The position numbers and the translations under genes are program-made. From assembly GCF_030733845.1 (NCBI RefSeq), contig NZ_CP132313.1:1-64000 (forward strand): DNA of 64,000 nucleotides, read 5' to 3'. Within the stretch, counting starts at the first letter, position 1, and every line of letters starts with the position of its first letter. The DNA comes from Shinella zoogloeoides (lineage in GTDB: Bacteria; Pseudomonadota; Alphaproteobacteria; Rhizobiales; Rhizobiaceae). This document shows positions 8,436 to 17,646 of this stretch, in pieces. The notes beneath the pieces are model-generated. The model ran no database searches. It worked only from the letters and a program-made list of their open reading frames with translations, and had not been told where the DNA came from.

Positions 8436-10325
8436 CTAGGCGCGCGGCATGCCCGTGGGCCGTAGATGCCGGCGCAGCGCGGCGATGCGGAAGATGGCGT
8501 TTGCCGCGCCGTAGCCGCGATAGGAGCGGCGCTCCACGATCTCGAAGAAGAAGCCTTCCTGGTAGGTGGGGCTGTAGAGCTGGAAATATTCGCCGTGCTC
8601 GTCGCGATCGTAGAGAATGTTGTGTGCCTGTAGCCGTTCGGTAAGCGCCGGATCGAGGCCGAAGCGAGCCTCCAGGTCGTCATAGTAGTTCTGGGAGATT
8701 TCGAGCGCGACGAAGCCGTTTGCCGCGAGTGCATCCGCCGTCGCGAAGATGTCGTCGGTGGTGAAGGCGAGATGCTGGATACCGGAACCGAAGGTTTCGG
8801 CGATGAAGCGGCCGGCCACCGTGTTGCGGTTTTCGGCACCGTTCATGGTGATCCTGAGCGAACCCTCGCGGTTTTCGACCACTTGGCTGCGCACCAGGCC
8901 GGACGGATCGACGATGTCGACCATGGGTGTCTTCTCGGCCTCGAAGATCGAGGTGTAGAACAGGAGCCAGGTCAACAGCTCGTCATAGGCCATGGTCTGG
9001 GCGACGTGGTCGATGGTTCGCAGGCCGGCGTTGCGGGTTTCCGATGCCTCGTCCAGCGGGTCGAACTCCGTATCCCATATCCGCCCGAGGTCTGTCGTCC
9101 GGTCGAGGAAGTAGACCACGCCGCCGCCGACACCACGCACGGCCGGCATCTCGATTTCCCCGGGATCGAGCGGCTGCTCGAAGGCTTCGGCGCCGAGTGC
9201 GAGCGCTCGCGTCCGGGCTGCCCACGCGTCTTCCACCAACAGGCCCATCGCATAGGCGGATGTGCCGTGCACCATATAGGAGGAGCTGGCAAAGCCGCGG
9301 TTCTCGGCGTTGACGACCAGTCGGATATCGCCCTGCCGGAACACCGTGACGTTCTTGGTCTTGTGGCGCGCGTCCCGACGAAAGCCGAGCATCGAGATGA
9401 CGGCCTCAAGCGCGGGCGCTTCGGTTTCGTCCACGGCAAACTCGACGAAGGCGACACCCTCCACCCGGCTTCGCGGCGGCATCTCCGGCACGTCCAGCGC
9501 GATGCCGGCATTGGCACGGCGGATCTGGTCGCCAAGGTAAAGCAGGGAGCGGTGCCCATCATTGGCGATCGCGCCGGGCGAGCCGCCGCGGAATTGGTCG
9601 TTGAAAATTTCGAGCGAGAGATATCCGTCGTAGCCCGTCTCCGCGACGGCGGTCATGAAGTCCTGCACCGGCAATTCGCCTTCGCCGGGCATGTTGCGGA
9701 AGTGCCGGCTCCAATAAAGAAGGTCCATGTCGATCTTCGGCGCATCGGCGAGCTGGATGATGAAGATCTTCTCCTTCGGGATCGAGCGGATCGAATTGAC
9801 GTCGATCTTGCGCGCCAGCGTGTGAAAACTGTCGAGGATCAGCCCGATATTGGGATGGTCGGCACGACGCACGATTTCCCAGGCGTCGCGATGGTCGTTG
9901 ATGTGCCGGCCCCAGGCAAGCGCCTCATATCCGACCTTGAGACCGCGCTTTGCCGCACGCTCTCCGAGTTCATGAAAGTCGGCGGCGGCTCGGTCGAGAC
10001 CGCCGAGGGCGGCTGTCGAAACATTCGAGCAGACGAGGACAAGATCGGTTCCCATTTCCTGCATGAGGTCGAACTTGCGTTCGGCGCGATCGAAGGTGCG
10101 GCTGCGCAGCGGTTCCGGCATGCCCTCGAAATCGCGGAACGGTTGGAACAGCGTGATCTCAAGCCCGAAATCGCGCACCATGCGGCCAAGCTGCCGTGGG
10201 CTTTCATCGAAGACGAGGAAATCGTTCTCGAATATCTCCACACCGTCAAAGCCCGCTTTGGCAATGGCCGAGAGCTTTTCACGCAGATCACCGCTCAGCG
10301 AAACGGTTGCGATCGAGGTCTTCAT
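8436..10325 (-). CDS. quiC: 3-dehydroshikimate dehydratase, two-domain QuiC type
   Basis: This 629-residue protein fuses an N-terminal sugar-phosphate isomerase/AP-endonuclease-2 TIM barrel (about residues 1-280) to a C-terminal 4-hydroxyphenylpyruvate dioxygenase-like VOC region (about 290-620). This is the architecture of bacterial QuiC1 enzymes, which convert 3-dehydroshikimate to protocatechuate. Barrel metal-site residues occur in KAGFDGVEIFENDF and YLSLEIFND. The VOC half keeps metal-ligand-like His in IDHVAQ and IQHLAF and Glu in GEYFQLYS. It is the last gene of a unit with an AroE-like dehydrogenase and a TRAP importer, which supports quinate/shikimate catabolism. A GAGGAGGAGA ribosome binding site precedes the ATG. 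Confidence 0.85.
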   Translation of the reverse strand: MKTSIATVSLSGDLREKLSAIAKAGFDGVEIFENDFLVFDESPRQLGRMVRDFGLEITLFQPFRDFEGMPEPLRSRTFDRAERKFDLMQEMGTDLVLVCSNVSTAALGGLDRAAADFHELGERAAKRGLKVGYEALAWGRHINDHRDAWEIVRRADHPNIGLILDSFHTLARKIDVNSIRSIPKEKIFIIQLADAPKIDMDLLYWSRHFRNMPGEGELPVQDFMTAVAETGYDGYLSLEIFNDQFRGGSPGAIANDGHRSLLYLGDQIRRANAGIALDVPEMPPRSRVEGVAFVEFAVDETEAPALEAVISMLGFRRDARHKTKNVTVFRQGDIRLVVNAENRGFASSSYMVHGTSAYAMGLLVEDAWAARTRALALGAEAFEQPLDPGEIEMPAVRGVGGGVVYFLDRTTDLGRIWDTEFDPLDEASETRNAGLRTIDHVAQTMAYDELLTWLLFYTSIFEAEKTPMVDIVDPSGLVRSQVVENREGSLRITMNGAENRNTVAGRFIAETFGSGIQHLAFTTDDIFATADALAANGFVALEISQNYYDDLEARFGLDPALTERLQAHNILYDRDEHGEYFQLYSPTYQEGFFFEIVERRSYRGYGAANAIFRIAALRRHLRPTGMPRA

Positions 10326-10346
10326 GGCGATCTCCTCCTCCGATCC

Positions 10347-11207
10347 CTAGCGTGCAAGAGTGTTGAAATGCGCAAGCATGCGCTTCGCATCGGGCTCGCG
10401 GCCGGTGAACAGCTTGAATGCGCCGACGGCCTGGAAGACCGCCATGCCGCCGCCGTCGAGCGTCCGGCAGCCGCGCCGCCTGGCTTCGCGCAGCAACTCG
10501 GTATCGAGGGGAAAATAGACGACCTCTGCAAGCCAGTGCCGCCGCTCGATAAGGTCGGCAGACAGGGGCAGGCCGGGATATTTCCCCATACCTGTCGGCG
10601 TCGCGTGGACGAGGCCCGCCACCACCCGCATGGCATCGGCCGAGGTGTGGGCGACGTCGATATGGGCTTGCGGAAAGAGTGCCGCCATAGCGTGCGCTAG
10701 GGTTTGCGCGCGCTCTGTCTCCCGGTCGAAGATGAGAAGTTTCTCAAGGCCAAGCGAGAGCAGGGCATAGGCGGTGGCGGCACCGGCGCCGCCGGCGCCG
10801 AGCTGCAACGCGGAGGAAAGGTCCGCTTGCGGCAGGCCCGTGCGGAAGCTTTCGGCAAAGCCCCACCAATCGGTGTTGTGGCCATGGCGCCTGCCGTCCC
10901 GCAGCACGACCGTGTTGACCGCGCCGAGGTCGCGGGCCTGCGGCGAGAGGTCGTCGAGAAAGGGAATGACGCTCTGCTTGCAGGGATAGGTGATGTTGAG
11001 CCCGGTGAGCCCGCGCGCCTCCGCCTCGTCGAGAAGACGGGGCAAATCCTCCGGTGCGGCGCCGATCTGGCTGAGGTCGATCAATTCGTACTCATAGGCG
11101 AAGCCCTGCGCCGCGCCCTCGCGCATATGCATGGCCGGGGTCAGCGATGCCTGAATGCCGGAACCGATCAGCCCGGCCTTCATCGGTTTGAGCAGCGTCT
11201 CGTTCAT
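10347..11207 (-). CDS. Shikimate/quinate dehydrogenase (AroE family)
   Basis: This 286-residue NAD(P)-dependent dehydrogenase oxidises or reduces at C3 of shikimate or quinate. The N-terminal substrate domain shows SLTPAMH, the conserved NITYPCK with its catalytic Lys, and GAVNTVVLRDGRRHGHNTDWWGF. The Rossmann motif is GAGGAG in the middle of the protein. Its position 21 bp upstream of the QuiC-type gene, inside a TRAP-transporter operon, favours a catabolic enzyme of the quinate/shikimate pathway over the biosynthetic AroE. A second in-frame ATG eight codons in is an alternative start. Confidence 0.87.
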   Translation of the reverse strand: MNETLLKPMKAGLIGSGIQASLTPAMHMREGAAQGFAYEYELIDLSQIGAAPEDLPRLLDEAEARGLTGLNITYPCKQSVIPFLDDLSPQARDLGAVNTVVLRDGRRHGHNTDWWGFAESFRTGLPQADLSSALQLGAGGAGAATAYALLSLGLEKLLIFDRETERAQTLAHAMAALFPQAHIDVAHTSADAMRVVAGLVHATPTGMGKYPGLPLSADLIERRHWLAEVVYFPLDTELLREARRRGCRTLDGGGMAVFQAVGAFKLFTGREPDAKRMLAHFNTLAR

Positions 11208-11267
11208 CTCTCGAAATCCGTTGAGGGGAGGGCCGGCCCACCGGTGCGAGTGGGCCGGTTCGACGGT

Positions 11268-12284
11268 TTACTGGCCGCGGATCGTTTCGAGTTCCTTGAA
11301 GAGGGCGGTGACCGTCTCCTGGCCGATCTCGGCGCTGAATTTGTCGATCAGCGGCTTGACGGCATCACGCAGCCTCTGGGTCTCCTCGGCCGACAGTTCG
11401 CCGACCTCCATGCCCGTCGCCTTGATGTCCTCAATGGCCTTGGCGTCCACCTCGCGCGAAACCTTGCGCTGGTAGTCGCGCGCTTCCGTCGCGGCGGACT
11501 GGAAGATGGCCTTCTCCTCGTCGTTCAACGCGTCCCAGGTCTTCTTGCTGATCAGCACGATCTGCGGGTTGTACTGGTGACGTGTCACCGTCATGTATTT
11601 CTGCACTTCGTAGAATTTGGCGTTGAGGATGTTGGCCGCCGGGTTTTCCTGGCCGTCGACGGTGCCGGTTTCGAGCGCGGTGTAGAGTTCGGTATAGGGC
11701 AGCGGTACGGCATTGGCGCCGAGGCTGTTGAACAGCTCGATCGGGATCGGCGACTGGATCGTGCGGATCTTCAGCCCGTTGATGTCCTCCAGCTTGGTGA
11801 CCGGATGACGGTTGTTGGTAAGGTTGCGGAAGCCGAGCTCCCAATAGGCAAGACCGACGAGACCGGTATCGGGCAACAGGTCCATCAGGCTCGTGCCGAA
11901 GGCACCGTCCATGACCTTGTCGGCTTCCTCGCCGCTGTTGAAGAGGAAGGGCAGGTCGACCGCGCCGAATTGTTTGACATTGCTCGCCAGAATTCCGGCA
12001 TTCAGCACGGTCATCTCGATGACGCCGCCCTGGAGCGCGGAGACCGTCTGTACGTCGCCGCCGAGCACACCGCCTGGAAACAGCTTAACGTCGATCTTGC
12101 CGCCGCTCTTCTCCTTGATCAGTTCGGCGAACTTCTCCATGCCGGTCACCTGCGGGTGGCCCTTGTTGTTGGCCGAGGCAAACTTCAGCTGGTGCTCGCG
12201 AATCTCGGCCAAGGCCGGAACCGCTGCCAGCACGGCGAGCGGCACGATCGCTCCAAACACCAGTCTTTTCAGGGTATTGCGCAT
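11268..12284 (-). CDS. TRAP transporter solute-binding protein, DctP family
   Basis: This is the 338-residue periplasmic receptor of a TRAP importer for an organic acid, by context quinate or shikimate. A signal peptide (MRNTLKRLV then a hydrophobic core ending ALA) is followed by DctP features: GGDVQTVSALQGG, and the carboxylate-binding arginine region KIRTIQSPIPIELFNSLGANAVP. The ATG at 12284 is preferred over an upstream start because it has GGAGG five bases before it and gives a normal signal peptide. It lies downstream of the DctM and DctQ genes and upstream of the catabolic enzymes. Confidence 0.88.
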   Translation of the reverse strand: MRNTLKRLVFGAIVPLAVLAAVPALAEIREHQLKFASANNKGHPQVTGMEKFAELIKEKSGGKIDVKLFPGGVLGGDVQTVSALQGGVIEMTVLNAGILASNVKQFGAVDLPFLFNSGEEADKVMDGAFGTSLMDLLPDTGLVGLAYWELGFRNLTNNRHPVTKLEDINGLKIRTIQSPIPIELFNSLGANAVPLPYTELYTALETGTVDGQENPAANILNAKFYEVQKYMTVTRHQYNPQIVLISKKTWDALNDEEKAIFQSAATEARDYQRKVSREVDAKAIEDIKATGMEVGELSAEETQRLRDAVKPLIDKFSAEIGQETVTALFKELETIRGQ

Positions 12285-12340
12285 GTTTTCCTCCCAGGTT
12301 TGGCCGCGCTTTTGCGTTCGGCCGGTTAAGTCAACCCTGC

Positions 12341-13621
12341 TCAATGCCCCATCAGCGCCACGGGCACCGTGACGATCTGCGGGAAGAGGATGAGCAGGAG
12401 AAGCACGATGAGTTCAGCGATGAGAAAGGGCATTACGCCCTTCATGAGCTGTTCCATGTTCAGCTTGGAAACGCCGCAGATTACGTTCAGCACGGTGCCG
12501 ACGGGCGGCGTGATCAGGCCGATGGAATTGTTGATGATGAAAAGCACGCCGAAGTAGACGGGGTCGATACCCGCCTCCTTGATGACGGGAATGAGCACCG
12601 GCGTCATGATCAGGATGGTCGGCGTCATATCCATGGCGGTGCCGACCACGACGACGAGGGCCATGATGGCGAGCAGGAGCAGCGTCTGGTTGTCCATCAG
12701 CGGCTCGAGCAGCGAGACAAGCTCGCCGGGCACGTCCGCGACGGTGACGAGCCAGGCCGAAACCGCCGCGCAGGCAACCAGGAACATCACGACGGAGGTG
12801 ATCTTGGCGGCCGAGACAAACACGCCGAAGAGTTTTGCCGGCGGCAGTTCGCGGTAGATCACCATCGCCACGAAGAGCGAGTAGACCGCGGCGACGACGC
12901 CGGCTTCCGTCGGCGTGAACACGCCGAATTTCAGGCCGACGATGATAATCACCGGCAGCATGAGCGCCCAGATGCTGTCGACGAAGGCCTTGAAGCGGAC
13001 TGCGCCGCTCTGGCGGGGCGGTAGGGCAAACTGTTCCTTGCGGGCGACGATAAGCCAGGTGATGCAGAGCGCTGCGGCGATCATCAGGCCCGGCACGATG
13101 CCGGCGAGAAACAGCTTGGTGATCGAGACGCCGCCGATGACGCCATAGAGAATGAAGCCGATCGAGGGCGGGATGATCGGTCCGATGATCGAGGCGGAGG
13201 CCAGCAGGCCGCCCGTGCGCGCCGGGTCATGGCCGGATTTCACCATCATCGGGTAGAGCAGGGCGCCGAGCGCCGCCGCATCGGCAACCGCCGAGCCAGA
13301 CAGGCTCGACAGGATGCAGGCCGCGAAGATGGCGACGAAGCCGAGACCGCCGCGAATGTGTCCCACCATCGCCATGGCGAGGTTGACGATGCGGCGCGAC
13401 AGGCCGCCGGTGTTCATCACTTCACCGGCGAGCAGGAAGAAGGGTACGGCCATCAAGGGAAAGCTGTCCGCACCGTTGAGGACGTTTTGTGCAACGATCT
13501 GCGCATCGAACAGGTCGAGATACATCATCAGCGCAACGCCGCTGATGATGAGGGCGAAGGCGATGGGGACGCCGAGCGCCATGGGAGCGAGAAGGGCGCC
13601 GAGGAAGATGGTGACGGTCAT
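12341..13621 (-). CDS. TRAP transporter large permease, DctM family
   Basis: This 426-residue protein is the sodium-coupled transport subunit of the TRAP system. About twelve hydrophobic segments run through it, and the family motifs include LSSLSGSAVADAAALG, IIPPSIGFILYG and GLITPPVGTVLNV. It sits 9 bp after the DctQ gene and 56 bp before the DctP gene. Together the three genes form a complete tripartite importer for the quinate/shikimate module. Confidence 0.92.
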   Translation of the reverse strand: MTVTIFLGALLAPMALGVPIAFALIISGVALMMYLDLFDAQIVAQNVLNGADSFPLMAVPFFLLAGEVMNTGGLSRRIVNLAMAMVGHIRGGLGFVAIFAACILSSLSGSAVADAAALGALLYPMMVKSGHDPARTGGLLASASIIGPIIPPSIGFILYGVIGGVSITKLFLAGIVPGLMIAAALCITWLIVARKEQFALPPRQSGAVRFKAFVDSIWALMLPVIIIVGLKFGVFTPTEAGVVAAVYSLFVAMVIYRELPPAKLFGVFVSAAKITSVVMFLVACAAVSAWLVTVADVPGELVSLLEPLMDNQTLLLLAIMALVVVVGTAMDMTPTILIMTPVLIPVIKEAGIDPVYFGVLFIINNSIGLITPPVGTVLNVICGVSKLNMEQLMKGVMPFLIAELIVLLLLILFPQIVTVPVALMGH

Positions 13622-13630
13622 CGGTGCACC

Positions 13631-14194
13631 TCAATGTTTGACGGCAGGGGTGACGAGGGACGGTTCGGGCTGGTGTTCCAGTGCCAGTTCGTCCTCGCTG
13701 TCCTTGACGAATTCAGCCGTGGTCACATCGATGCGGCCAGTGAGGACGCCGAGCATGTCCCATAGGATGAGAAGGAGGGCGGGCACCCCGAACGCGAGGC
13801 CGGCGCCGTAGAAGAAGCCCATCGACATGCCTGTTGCTGGAGCGGAGACGTGTAAGTTGATCAGCGTCTGGGTCCAGCTCCCGCTGATCATCAGCCATGT
13901 GGCCCAGAGCATCAGTGCCTGCCCGATCAGGACGGCGATCCTTGCAGCCGCGGGCGGCAGGCGGCGCAGGAGCGAATCGACGCCGAGATGCCCATGTTCG
14001 CGCATCGCCACGACGGCGCCAAGGAAGGTCAGCCAGACGAAGAACATGCGCGACAGTTCTTCCGAATAGGTAATGCCGGTGTTGAAGGCGTAGCGCAGCA
14101 CGACGTTGCCGAAGACGAGAACGACCATCGCCGCGAGCAGGGCGGCGATCGCTGCCTTCAGCACCAGGAAGCAGAAATCGATGATGCGAACCAT
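13631..14194 (-). CDS. TRAP transporter small permease, DctQ family
   Basis: This 187-residue inner-membrane protein has four predicted helices, as is usual for DctQ. The family core LRYAFNTGITYSEELSRM and FLGAVVAMREHGHLGVD near residues 30-75 are evident. The gene is the first of the leftward quinate/shikimate operon and has GGAGGAGC before its ATG. Its promoter region is shared with the TetR gene transcribed in the opposite direction. Confidence 0.88.
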   Translation of the reverse strand: MVRIIDFCFLVLKAAIAALLAAMVVLVFGNVVLRYAFNTGITYSEELSRMFFVWLTFLGAVVAMREHGHLGVDSLLRRLPPAAARIAVLIGQALMLWATWLMISGSWTQTLINLHVSAPATGMSMGFFYGAGLAFGVPALLLILWDMLGVLTGRIDVTTAEFVKDSEDELALEHQPEPSLVTPAVKH

Positions 14195-14322
14195 AACGCT
14201 CCTCCCAAAGCGAATTGCCGTCTGAGCGGCCCGTTGCTTCCTAGCGCACGTCCTGTCGAATGCGTTAGGATCAACGGCGCCATGCAGACCTCATCCAGTC
14301 GTCATGTCGCGCTTTCAAAATG

Positions 14323-14338
14323 TACGAACTAGTACGTA
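14323..14338. promoter_or_regulatory. Palindromic operator candidate between dctQ and tetR
   Basis: The 16-bp element TACGAACTAGTACGTA matches its reverse complement at 14 of 16 positions and is centred on ACTAGT. It lies about 130 bp from each of the two divergent start codons. It is a good candidate binding site for the adjacent TetR-family protein; binding is inferred. Confidence 0.5.
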
Positions 14339-14471
14339 TGTCAAGTGCCGTCTCTTGAAAGAGGCCTTCAAGCCCAATATGACTTCGACAGGGAGACGAG
14401 AGCGCAGGCCGATGATGCGTCCGTTCTCCTACTGAAAAGTCAGGGTGACCGTACGGGAAAGCGACGGAGGA

Positions 14472-15110
14472 ATGGTGGCGCGGGCGGCAACGAACCGAAA
14501 GAACGATCCGGAGCGGACGAAGGAGGACATCCTTGCCGTCGCCACCGAGGAGTTCTCGACCCATGGTCTCGCCGGCGCGCGTGTAGATGCCATTGCCGAG
14601 CGCACGCGCACGTCCAAGCGGATGATCTACTATTATTTCGGCGGCAAGGAAGGGCTCTACCTTTCCGTGCTGGAACGCGCTTATCGCAAGATCCGCACGC
14701 TCGAAGAGGACCTCAAACTGGCGAGCCTCGCACCGGAAGAGGCGCTGCGCACACTGATCTCAAGCACCTTCGAACACGACGAAGCAAATCCCGATTTCGT
14801 ACGACTGGTCAGTATCGAGAACATCCACCACGCCGCACACATGCTGCGCTCGGAAGCGATCCGCGACCTCAACGTCTCGGTCATCGAAACGATCGCCGGC
14901 ATCCTGGAGCGCGGCCGCGCGGAAGGTGTGTTCAAGCGGGACGCCGACCCAATCGACGTCCACATGCTCATCAGCGCCTTCTGCTTCTTCCGTGTTTCCA
15001 ACCGCTACACCTTCGGCACGATCTTTCGCCGAGACCTTTCGGAGCCACAAACCATGACCCGGCACAAGGGCCTAATCGCCGACGCGGTCATCAACTATCT
15101 CAAGGGATGA
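14472..15110 (+). CDS. TetR/AcrR-family transcriptional regulator
   Basis: This is a repressor-type regulator of about 212 residues with an N-terminal TetR helix-turn-helix: DILAVATEEFSTHGLAGARVDAIAERT, then the recognition helix in RTSKRMIYYYFGGKEGLY. The C-terminal half resembles the TetR_C ligand-binding region of RutR-like proteins. It is divergent from the quinate/shikimate operon and probably controls it by sensing a pathway intermediate. The start is uncertain: a GTG at 14445 is also in frame, and GGAGG lies very close to the ATG chosen here, so the GTG at 14475 is a further option. Confidence 0.85.
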   Translation: MVARAATNRKNDPERTKEDILAVATEEFSTHGLAGARVDAIAERTRTSKRMIYYYFGGKEGLYLSVLERAYRKIRTLEEDLKLASLAPEEALRTLISSTFEHDEANPDFVRLVSIENIHHAAHMLRSEAIRDLNVSVIETIAGILERGRAEGVFKRDADPIDVHMLISAFCFFRVSNRYTFGTIFRRDLSEPQTMTRHKGLIADAVINYLKG

Positions 15111-15205
15111 GCATTTTTCCCGAGAGGGTGAGTATCACGACTATTCCTCGGCAGTTTCGTGCCCGTCTGCTCTCGTCGACAAGCGCATAGCGAAAGAACC
15201 AGCTA

Positions 15206-16093
15206 TTATGAAAGGCGCTCGGTGACCAGCGCCGGAATTTCCTTCAGGGCGAAGGCGCGAAAAGCGGCGGCGACAGGCGAGGGCGGAACATCGCGCCGCT
15301 CGACCAGTCCCACCCGGCGGCTAGCCGCCGCATCGGCAAGGTCCAGTGCCGCCACGCCCTCATGGGCGCCGTGCATGGTGAGCGAAGGCAGAATGGTAAG
15401 GCCGAGGCCCGCCTTCACCATCGCAACCAGGGAGGTCACGTTGTAAACCGTGATCAGCGACCGCGCCGAAAGCTGCTTGTAGTCCTCCGCCTCGATCCTG
15501 TCGGACGCGCCGTTGCGGATCAGCGTCGCCGCATTGAGATCGCTCCACTCGACCGGCCGTCGAAGGCCGCAGAGATCGTGATCGTCCTTGCACAGAAGCT
15601 TGAAGCGGTCGGAGAAAAGCGGCGTGAACTCCACGCCGCCGCCGCGACTTTCGCCGGCAATGCCGATGTCGGCGACGCCGCTCTCCACCATGCGGCGCAC
15701 CTGGGCGCTGTCGATGTCGAACAACTCCACCTGAACCTGCGGCCGGGTTTCGAGAAAGCGTTGCAGGATCGGTGGCAGCACGTTCGTCGCCACCGATGGC
15801 ACCGAGGCGATCGACAGGCTGCCGATGCGGCTATGCGCGAAGGCGCGCATGATGCTGACGGACTTGTCGAAGCTGCGGATCTGTTCGCGGCCGAGATCGA
15901 GCATGAGGTTGCCGAGGGCGGTCAGGCTGTTCTTGCGGTCGGTCTGGAACAGTGGCCCGCCAATCTCGTCTTCCAGTTGCTTGAGCGTCATCGACACGGC
16001 CGAAGCCGTGCGGCCGACGGCATCGGCTGCGTCCTTGATGTTCCCGCTCTCCGCCACCGTGACGAAGACCCGCAATGCTTCGAGTTTGATCAT
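15206..16093 (-). CDS. LysR-family transcriptional regulator
   Basis: This 295-residue protein has a winged helix-turn-helix at residues 1-60 (KLEALRVFVTVAESGNIKDA, then TASAVSMTLKQLE) and a LysR substrate-binding domain from about residue 85. It is transcribed divergently from the aldehyde dehydrogenase operon and probably activates it. The ATG at 16093 gives the usual short LysR N-terminus; a GTG three codons upstream is possible. An inverted repeat of LysR type lies in the 97-bp gap to the dehydrogenase gene. Confidence 0.87.
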   Translation of the reverse strand: MIKLEALRVFVTVAESGNIKDAADAVGRTASAVSMTLKQLEDEIGGPLFQTDRKNSLTALGNLMLDLGREQIRSFDKSVSIMRAFAHSRIGSLSIASVPSVATNVLPPILQRFLETRPQVQVELFDIDSAQVRRMVESGVADIGIAGESRGGGVEFTPLFSDRFKLLCKDDHDLCGLRRPVEWSDLNAATLIRNGASDRIEAEDYKQLSARSLITVYNVTSLVAMVKAGLGLTILPSLTMHGAHEGVAALDLADAAASRRVGLVERRDVPPSPVAAAFRAFALKEIPALVTERLS

Positions 16094-16103
16094 AGTCTCC
16101 ACT

Positions 16104-16137
16104 TCAATTCTTCTGAAATTGATAACAGAAATATCTG
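16104..16137. promoter_or_regulatory. LysR-type inverted repeats upstream of the aldehyde dehydrogenase
   Basis: TCAATT at 16104-16109 and AATTGA at 16117-16122 form 6-bp arms with a 7-bp spacer, the geometry expected of a LysR box. A second symmetric element, CAGAAATATCTG, lies at 16126-16137. Both sit between the divergent LysR and dehydrogenase genes in an AT-rich stretch. Regulation by the adjacent LysR protein is inferred. Confidence 0.4.
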
Positions 16138-16190
16138 CTTGATTGAAGTCTTCTGCTGGCGGATTTTCATTTCAACGAATGGAGATGCAC

Positions 16191-17642
16191 ATGGCAGAAC
16201 GCTACGCCAACCTGATCGGCGGCCGGTGGAGGCAAGGCGAACGCTTCCACGAAAACCGCAACCCGTCTGACGTCACCGACCTGATCGGCCTCTATGCGCA
16301 GGCCGATGCAGCCGATGTCGACGAGGCGGTCGCCGCCGGCCGCGCGGCGATGCCGGCATGGCGGGCAACCGGCCTTGAACAGCGCCAGGCGATCCTCAAC
16401 AGGATCGGCATGGAGTTGATGGAACGCTCCGCCGAGCTCGGAGAACTCTTGTCGTGCGAGGAAGGCAAGCCGCTGGCGGAAGGCCGCGGCGAGGTCTTTC
16501 GCGCCGGCCAATTCTTCACCTACTATGCGGGCGAAGTGCTGCGCCAGCTCGGCGAGAATGCGGATTCGGTGCGCCCGGGCATCGAGATCGACATGCGCCG
16601 CGAGCCGATGGGACTTGTCGCCGTCGTCTCGCCGTGGAATTTTCCGACCGCCACGGCAAGTTGGAAGATCGCTCCGGCGCTGGCCTACGGCAATGCGGTC
16701 ATCTGGAAGCCGGCGAACGAGACCCCGGCCTCGGCCTGGGCCTTGGCCGACATTATCCACCGCGCCGGCCTGCCGGAGGGCACGTTCCAGCTCCTGATGG
16801 GGCCGGGCGCCGTCGTCGGCAACGGACTTGCCGGCCATCGCGGCGTCGATGCCATCACGTTCACGGGGTCCTACGAGGTCGGCTGCCAGGTGGCCGTCGC
16901 AGCCGCTGCGAACCTGACAAAGTTCCAGCTTGAACTCGGCTCCAAGAATGCCCTGCTCGTGATGGACGATGCGGATCTCGATCTCGCCGTCGCTGCCGCC
17001 GTTGGCGGCGGTTACTCCGGCACAGGGCAGAAATGCACGGCCTCCTCACGCCTCGTCGTGCACGAGAAGGTGCATGACGTCTTCGTCGAAAAGCTGGCCG
17101 CCACCGTCGCGGCGCTGAAGGTCGGCCATGCGCTGGCGGATGGCACGCAGGTCGGCCCCGTCGTCAGCGAACGCCAGCTTGCCGCGAACCTCGCCTGGAT
17201 GGAGCGCGCGCGCGCCTCGGGCGCCGAGGTCGCGGTTGGAGGCGAACGCCTGCAGCTTGCCCATGACGGTTACTACATGGCGCCAGCGCTGCTGACCGGT
17301 ACGACAAACGCCATGGATTTCAACCGCGAGGAAATGTTCGCGCCCATCGCGGCGGTGCAGAAGGTCGGCTCCTACGCGGAGGGGCTCTCCGCCGTCAACG
17401 ACACACGCTTCGGATTGGTCGCCGGCATCTTCACCGGATCGCTCGCCAGGGCCACCCATTTCCGGCGTCATGTCGAGACCGGCTGTGTCACCGTCAACCT
17501 GCCGACGGCGGGAACCGACTATCATGTGCCCTTCGGCGGGCGGAAGGATTCGAGTTTCGGCTCGCGCGAGCAGGGCCGGTCGGCGGCCGAGTTCTACACC
17601 CAGGTCAAGACCGCCTATATCCGGGCGGGGGAGCCGGAGTAA
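16191..17642 (+). CDS. NAD(P)-dependent aldehyde dehydrogenase
   Basis: This 483-residue cytosolic aldehyde dehydrogenase oxidises an aldehyde or semialdehyde to the acid. The oxyanion-hole Asn is in SPWNFPTA, the general base Glu in FQLELGSKN and the nucleophile Cys in GTGQKCTASS. Overall it resembles the alpha-ketoglutaric semialdehyde/2,5-dioxovalerate branch, but the substrate cannot be fixed. The start at 16191 is chosen because GGAG lies six bases upstream; the frame is open further back only to a TTG. The stop is 4 bp before an M19 dipeptidase, and the operon is probably under the divergent LysR protein. Confidence 0.9.
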   Translation: MAERYANLIGGRWRQGERFHENRNPSDVTDLIGLYAQADAADVDEAVAAGRAAMPAWRATGLEQRQAILNRIGMELMERSAELGELLSCEEGKPLAEGRGEVFRAGQFFTYYAGEVLRQLGENADSVRPGIEIDMRREPMGLVAVVSPWNFPTATASWKIAPALAYGNAVIWKPANETPASAWALADIIHRAGLPEGTFQLLMGPGAVVGNGLAGHRGVDAITFTGSYEVGCQVAVAAAANLTKFQLELGSKNALLVMDDADLDLAVAAAVGGGYSGTGQKCTASSRLVVHEKVHDVFVEKLAATVAALKVGHALADGTQVGPVVSERQLAANLAWMERARASGAEVAVGGERLQLAHDGYYMAPALLTGTTNAMDFNREEMFAPIAAVQKVGSYAEGLSAVNDTRFGLVAGIFTGSLARATHFRRHVETGCVTVNLPTAGTDYHVPFGGRKDSSFGSREQGRSAAEFYTQVKTAYIRAGEPE

Positions 17643-17646
17643 GGCC

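Noticed and set aside
8772..12329. Long rightward open frames opposite the QuiC, AroE and DctP genes
   Set aside because: They mirror codon positions of the leftward genes and have no signal, motif or ribosome binding site.
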